A DNA stretch of 10,096 nt from Candidatus Bathyarchaeota archaeon (lineage in GTDB: Archaea > Asgardarchaeota > Lokiarchaeia > Sigyniarchaeales > Sigyniarchaeaceae): positions 1 through 10,096 of the forward strand of contig WJJB01000471.1 of NCBI GenBank assembly GCA_014729935.1, read 5' to 3'. Shown one piece after another: positions 6,890-10,096 of this stretch; positions within the stretch are counted from its first letter, which is position 1; the number at the start of each line of letters is the position of its first letter. The notes under the pieces are model-generated. The model did not search any database. It was given only the letters and a program-made list of their open reading frames with translations, and was not told the DNA's origin. The position numbers and the translations under genes are program-made.

Positions 6890-7801
6890 ATGAAAATCAG
6901 TTTAATCGGTCTGGGCGGGTGTGGAAAGACATCCATCTACGCTACCACCTTCGCCATGAAATCACCCGAGAGCACTTCTTCCTTGAGTCCCACCATCATG
7001 TACGAGGTGCGACGGCATCCCTACTTGGGTCTCGAGGTATCCATCTTCGATTTTGGAGGGCAGGAAGGATACAGGGATTCATACGTGGAAAAACCTGACG
7101 TTTTCAACGAGACGGACGTCTTGGTTCCCATCATTGACATGCATGACCCGGAAAAGCTCGATGAAGCGAAAGAGTACTTCACCAAGGTTATTTCAGTGTT
7201 GAAGAAAAAAGCCTTGAAGCCGAAGGTTTACTTGCTGTATCACAAGTTCGACACGCACGATTACCCGAAGGAAATGCTAGATTCCACCTATAAAAAGGCG
7301 AAGGAAATATTTGATGACATGTTCAAGGATTTTGAAGTGGTGGTGAATACCACTTCCATCTATGAGCAGGAGAAGCTCAATCGCATCTTCAGGGACATCT
7401 TGGTTGGGTCGTACGACGCCTTGAAATCCCACGTGGAAAAGGCAGAGAGCCAATTGAAGGATATCGATGCAAAGATCATCGTGGCAGATATATCAGGTAA
7501 CGTCGTCGTTCACAATGTAGAAGGTGTGACTGCAGGCTTGCAATTGAGAAGTGATTTTAGGGAATTTATCCATTCGTGCAACATGATCAGGGAAAACTTG
7601 TTCATGGCTGAATCTGCTTCATTCAATGGGAAGCCAATCGACGGTGATAGGGAAGTAGAGCTTCACATTTACAAGTACGTATTGGCTGTATTGATCATGA
7701 AGTCAAGGAAGATTAGCGTTGAAAGCGAGGAGAAAATCTCTCAACTGCTTAATGACTTGAGCTTATTCGCAGATATCGTGATCTCATCACACAACCAATA
7801 A
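6890..7801 (+). CDS. Rag/Gtr-like small GTPase with C-terminal roadblock/longin-like domain
   Basis: 303 residues. The G domain (about 1-178) has G1 'GLGGCGKTS' (7-15), G2 Thr35, G3 'DFGGQE' (54-59), G4 'HKFD' (118-121) and G5 'TTSIYEQE' (154-161). HKxD in place of NKxD and TSI(W/Y) at G5 are marks of the Rag/Gtr family rather than Ras, Rab or Arf, as is the 'PKVYLLYHK' strand before G4. The C-terminal part (about 190-300) opens with strands 'AKIIVADISG' and 'NVVVHNVEG' and goes on as alpha/beta, consistent with the roadblock-like C-terminal domain that Rag proteins use to dimerise. Eukaryotic Rags sit on lysosomes and signal amino-acid status to TORC1. The archaeal role is unknown. No lipidation Cys is seen at the C-terminus. 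A short GTGAG lies just before the start. Confidence 0.88.
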   Translation: MKISLIGLGGCGKTSIYATTFAMKSPESTSSLSPTIMYEVRRHPYLGLEVSIFDFGGQEGYRDSYVEKPDVFNETDVLVPIIDMHDPEKLDEAKEYFTKVISVLKKKALKPKVYLLYHKFDTHDYPKEMLDSTYKKAKEIFDDMFKDFEVVVNTTSIYEQEKLNRIFRDILVGSYDALKSHVEKAESQLKDIDAKIIVADISGNVVVHNVEGVTAGLQLRSDFREFIHSCNMIRENLFMAESASFNGKPIDGDREVELHIYKYVLAVLIMKSRKISVESEEKISQLLNDLSLFADIVISSHNQ

Positions 7802-7822
7802 TCTCCCCTTTTTTCCATGGGA

Positions 7823-7854
7823 ACGCGTAATTCACTCGCGTGCAGTATTTTTTT
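7823..7854 (+). terminator. hairpin plus T7 run after the GTPase gene
   Basis: ACGCG (7823-7827) pairs with CGCGT (7837-7841) over a 9-base loop, and a T7 run at 7848-7854 follows. An earlier T6 run at 7809-7814 lies right after the stop codon. Together they suggest that transcription of the FrhB/GTPase unit ends here. The T-run and the following TTATTAAC (7860-7867) may also serve the promoter of the next gene. Confidence 0.4.
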
Positions 7855-7859
7855 AACGT

Positions 7860-7867
7860 GTTATTAA
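7860..7867 (+). promoter_or_regulatory. TATA-like element upstream of the arrestin-like gene
   Basis: GTTATTAA/TTATTAAC sits about 40 bases before the GTG at 7905, a normal archaeal promoter distance given a short leader. It is only moderately distinctive. Confidence 0.25.
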
Positions 7868-7904
7868 CTCTCACAATCGTAGGAAAACCTTGGAATGAAT
7901 CACG

Positions 7905-9089
7905 GTGGATTTAAAAATCGATTTTCCCAAGCTTGCCCTCATTGGGCAACCCTTGGATGTCAACGTGGAGATAGATATTGAATCAGTCTCCAGAATTGCC
8001 TATTCTGGCGTAAAGCTCAGTGCAATACGTCCGTGCGAGCGACCATTGCTTATCGAGCAGCGGGAGATCTTTTGCAATGGTATTTTCGACAAGGGGATAT
8101 ACAAGCGAAAGACCACCATCCCCATTTCCAAGAAGGTTGTTCCCTCATCGGAAAAGCGGGGGATCAAGTACATCATGGAGCTTTACACCCGCGTGCCCGC
8201 AGGAAAGGATGATGCATCCAGCCACGAGCTGGTTTCATCCAAGAAGGATGGCATCATGTTGGTGGAGGAGCCAGATCCCAAAAAACCCCTCCAGGTGAAT
8301 CCTGTCGTTCTCGCTATCAAGGGGCTAAAGATCAGCCTTCAGAAAGACACGTTTAAACCTGGCGAGACCATCAAGATTAACTTCGAAGCGAGGGAGCTCA
8401 GGAATCTAAAAGTCCTCTTGATGCAACGGTCGAATATCATTTGTGACTGCACCCAGTATGGGCGCGTGTGCACGAAGGTTCCTACGATCCCTGCATCTGC
8501 TGCTGGCGCTGCAAAAGCGGACAATCCAACTACTGGCTTCCTTTTACTCTCTGTCCCACGTGAAGCAGAATTATCCACGCGTCACGTGTGGGAGCCAAAG
8601 GAGAAATCAACATGGAATGATAAGTTTGGTGATTACAACGAGTGGTTCCTGGCTATTTCTGGAAAGAAGTATAACGGGGAACTCGTGAATTTCGATATAC
8701 CCATTGAAATCGATAAAGGAATAATCAGCAAGGAAGAGAGGGAAAGCATTCAATTCTTCGAATCATCTGATGGCGACGCCCTGGCAGGTTCACAGCAATT
8801 GTTTAAACAAAGGCGCATAACCCTCCAACGGGTCGATAAGCAAGATGCTGGATTGATGATCGAAGTGCAAAATGAGTGCAAAGATGATTTCAATGGGTGC
8901 ACGTGTAGGATTACTGGAATACGTGATATGTTTTTCGAAACAGCACCGTTCATGGTGGGTTTTTCGGACCTTGAATCCAATGCCACGAGGACCTTGGAAG
9001 TACCCGATATAGTTCCCAATGTCTCTGAAATCAAGTTAGATTTCGAATCAAACAATTATCACTTGGGCACGTTCAGGGAGGCATTATGA
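7905..9089 (+). CDS. arrestin-like (tandem beta-sandwich) protein with an additional C-terminal beta domain
   Basis: 394 residues with a GTG start. The nearby ATG at 7895 is out of frame. No signal peptide or membrane helix. Two successive all-beta regions fit an arrestin N/C layout. Residues 1-122 begin 'LKIDFPKLALIGQPLDVNV' and contain a 'YKRKTTIPIS' edge strand. Residues about 137-275 carry 'DTFKPGETIKINFEA', the strand and Pro-Gly turn typical of arrestin-fold proteins, and end 'EWFLAISGK...FDIPIEI'. A cysteine cluster (Cys178, 180, 186) and an Ala-rich loop lie between. Residues about 305-385 form a third beta domain resembling the FrhB-like tail and the next protein. Arrestin-fold proteins are adaptors that link membrane proteins to trafficking or signalling. 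The assignment rests on fold-like pattern, not on a diagnostic motif. The next gene begins within about 20 bases, so they likely form an operon. Confidence 0.6.
   Translation: MDLKIDFPKLALIGQPLDVNVEIDIESVSRIAYSGVKLSAIRPCERPLLIEQREIFCNGIFDKGIYKRKTTIPISKKVVPSSEKRGIKYIMELYTRVPAGKDDASSHELVSSKKDGIMLVEEPDPKKPLQVNPVVLAIKGLKISLQKDTFKPGETIKINFEARELRNLKVLLMQRSNIICDCTQYGRVCTKVPTIPASAAGAAKADNPTTGFLLLSVPREAELSTRHVWEPKEKSTWNDKFGDYNEWFLAISGKKYNGELVNFDIPIEIDKGIISKEERESIQFFESSDGDALAGSQQLFKQRRITLQRVDKQDAGLMIEVQNECKDDFNGCTCRITGIRDMFFETAPFMVGFSDLESNATRTLEVPDIVPNVSEIKLDFESNNYHLGTFREAL
9074..9088 (+). promoter_or_regulatory. Shine-Dalgarno and ATGA start that opens only a 9-codon frame
   Basis: CAGGGAGG (9074-9081) stands 4 bases before an ATG at 9086 that overlaps the arrestin-like stop as ATGA, a textbook coupled start. 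That frame ends at TGA 9113-9115. The long downstream frame begins at ATG 9106, after a GGGG run at 9102-9105. One extra G there would fuse the two frames. Confidence 0.4.
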
Positions 9090-9105
9090 CAACCATTAAC
9101 CGGGG

Positions 9106-10096
9106 ATGCTCGTGAACTTTTTCGAAGAAAAGGGAAATAGGGAAGTCGAGAAGGGTGGTATCGACTTGGAAAGGTTTTGCGTCGTATTCCTTGCATACTT
9201 CGACGAGGCACGGGGACACCAATTATTGTTAGTGCATCCCGCCCACCTGAAAGAAGACGAGGAATTCATGCAAGCAGAATCAAAGACCATTTTCATCCAC
9301 TCCATTTGGTGGATGTCGGTCGAGCTCCAAGAAGAGCTCAATCACGTGGATTTGGAATTCAACGGGAGAAATTACCTAGCAAAAAAATTCCATGCCCCGA
9401 GTAACCGTGCCAAAAAACGTAGCGGGATGAATGCGGAAACACCAGAAACAATCGTTCTGATCTTGAGCATCCCGATTAACCTGAATCCATTTGGTGGGAA
9501 AATTCTAAATAATATCTACCAGAAACTCGTCTCCGAATTCAAGAACGATTTCTCGACCGCCATCGAGAAAAGCATATGCGAGGCAAAAATAATCAAGAGC
9601 CCTCGCGACAAGGAAGTCTGCATTGAAGGATCCAAGATAATTGAAGAAATGCGCACGACAATTAAGCAAGTTCTTGACCAGTTTGGAAAGAAGATTCAAG
9701 CAAATATCAATTCCGAGGATGAAAAACAGCGAGCCCTTGCGTACTTGCTCTACCAGGATATCAAGAAACGACCCCAAAGCAAGGCAGAAAATAACCTGTT
9801 CTTTGAACCCGCAAGGGAATCAAACGTCTTAGATCTCACGGAGGTTCTACGCAGCAAAGTTAGCCTTGCAGATGCCTATATCAACAAGGAGGAATCAAAG
9901 ATTAACTTGACATTGATAAATGCATCTAATGATGACTTGGATGCTTGTTCCGTGAGTATCGCCTATATTGAGGACTTCTTTGAAAAATACTTCTACTCGG
10001 TTGATATAGATTACTGGTTCGCCGGCGAGGAACTAAATTTCCAATTTGAATGCGTTGGCAAAAAACTGAAAGAGGAGTACCTCATCACCGTCAAGC
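9106..10096 (+). CDS. longin-like protein with C-terminal beta-sandwich domain (3' truncated by window)
   Basis: Open to the window edge: 330 residues are visible and there is no stop. From ATG 9106 the protein starts with an acidic/basic lead. Residues about 22-160 have strand-strand-helix-three-strand-helix order: 'FCVVFLAYFDEARGHQLLL', 'TIFIHSIWWMSVEL', 'VDLEFNGRNYLAKKF', 'ETIVLILSIPINL', then 'PFGG' and a long amphipathic helix. This order and the 'FDEarGHqlLl' hairpin resemble longin/roadblock-type domains, which often partner small GTPases. A charged helical region (about 170-225) follows, and a beta domain from about residue 262 matches the FrhB-like tail and the arrestin-like C-terminus. 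The longin assignment is an inference from predicted strand order. Coding from 9106 onward is clear. The precise start is doubtful because a better ribosome site fits ATG 9086 in another frame. Confidence 0.7.
   Translation, partial: MLVNFFEEKGNREVEKGGIDLERFCVVFLAYFDEARGHQLLLVHPAHLKEDEEFMQAESKTIFIHSIWWMSVELQEELNHVDLEFNGRNYLAKKFHAPSNRAKKRSGMNAETPETIVLILSIPINLNPFGGKILNNIYQKLVSEFKNDFSTAIEKSICEAKIIKSPRDKEVCIEGSKIIEEMRTTIKQVLDQFGKKIQANINSEDEKQRALAYLLYQDIKKRPQSKAENNLFFEPARESNVLDLTEVLRSKVSLADAYINKEESKINLTLINASNDDLDACSVSIAYIEDFFEKYFYSVDIDYWFAGEELNFQFECVGKKLKEEYLITVK

Noticed and set aside
6890..9089. Possible eukaryotic origin of the DNA, given Rag- and arrestin-like proteins
   Set aside because: Close gene spacing, no introns, ATGA overlaps, Shine-Dalgarno sites and an FrhB homologue indicate an archaeon.
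1..10096. CRISPR arrays, transposases, integrases, attachment sites or rRNA genes
   Set aside because: None seen: no direct repeat arrays, no mobile-element proteins, no conserved rRNA segments on either strand.

Overview
The window reads as an archaeal chromosome segment, most likely from an Asgard (Promethearchaeota) archaeon. Genes are compact and intron-free, and all convincing ones lie on the + strand. Promoters look like archaeal TATA boxes placed about 35-75 bases before starts, and T-runs follow several genes. The second half pairs eukaryote-type signalling folds (a Rag/Gtr-like GTPase with its own C-terminal roadblock-like domain, and an arrestin-like protein) with an archaeal FrhB-type iron-sulfur flavoprotein. 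That mixture is what points to Asgard. I cannot place it to class from this sequence alone.

Layout. 1-540: the 3' end of a 2-hydroxyacyl-CoA dehydratase/benzoyl-CoA reductase family subunit, with a small cysteine-rich protein translationally coupled to it by an ATGA overlap. 540-750: an intergenic region rich in inverted repeats, with a C/D-box-like element and a good TATA box. 751-3048: a two-gene operon of an unrecognised 347-residue protein and a phosphoglucose isomerase-family SIS protein with an altered phosphate-binding loop. 3137-4564: a monofunctional aspartokinase with two ACT domains. 4630-5103: a dCMP deaminase. These are mainly housekeeping metabolism.

5342-10096 is the interesting part. 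It holds an FrhB-like protein with two extra 4Fe-4S motifs and a linker-tethered C-terminal beta domain, then a Rag-like GTPase, then an arrestin-like protein, then a protein that runs off the window with a longin-like N-terminus. By eye, the FrhB tail, the arrestin-like protein's C-terminus and the last protein share one beta-sandwich module. It aligns without gaps over its core: Asn, then Ile 13 residues later, Asp 18 later and Phe 20 later. The same accessory domain on three different proteins around a Rag-like GTPase suggests they form one functional set.

Inference: this could be a GTPase module in which a redox or F420/flavin sensor, an arrestin-like adaptor and a longin-like partner meet through a common docking domain, loosely like Rag-based nutrient signalling in eukaryotes. 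No sequence here proves a physical interaction.
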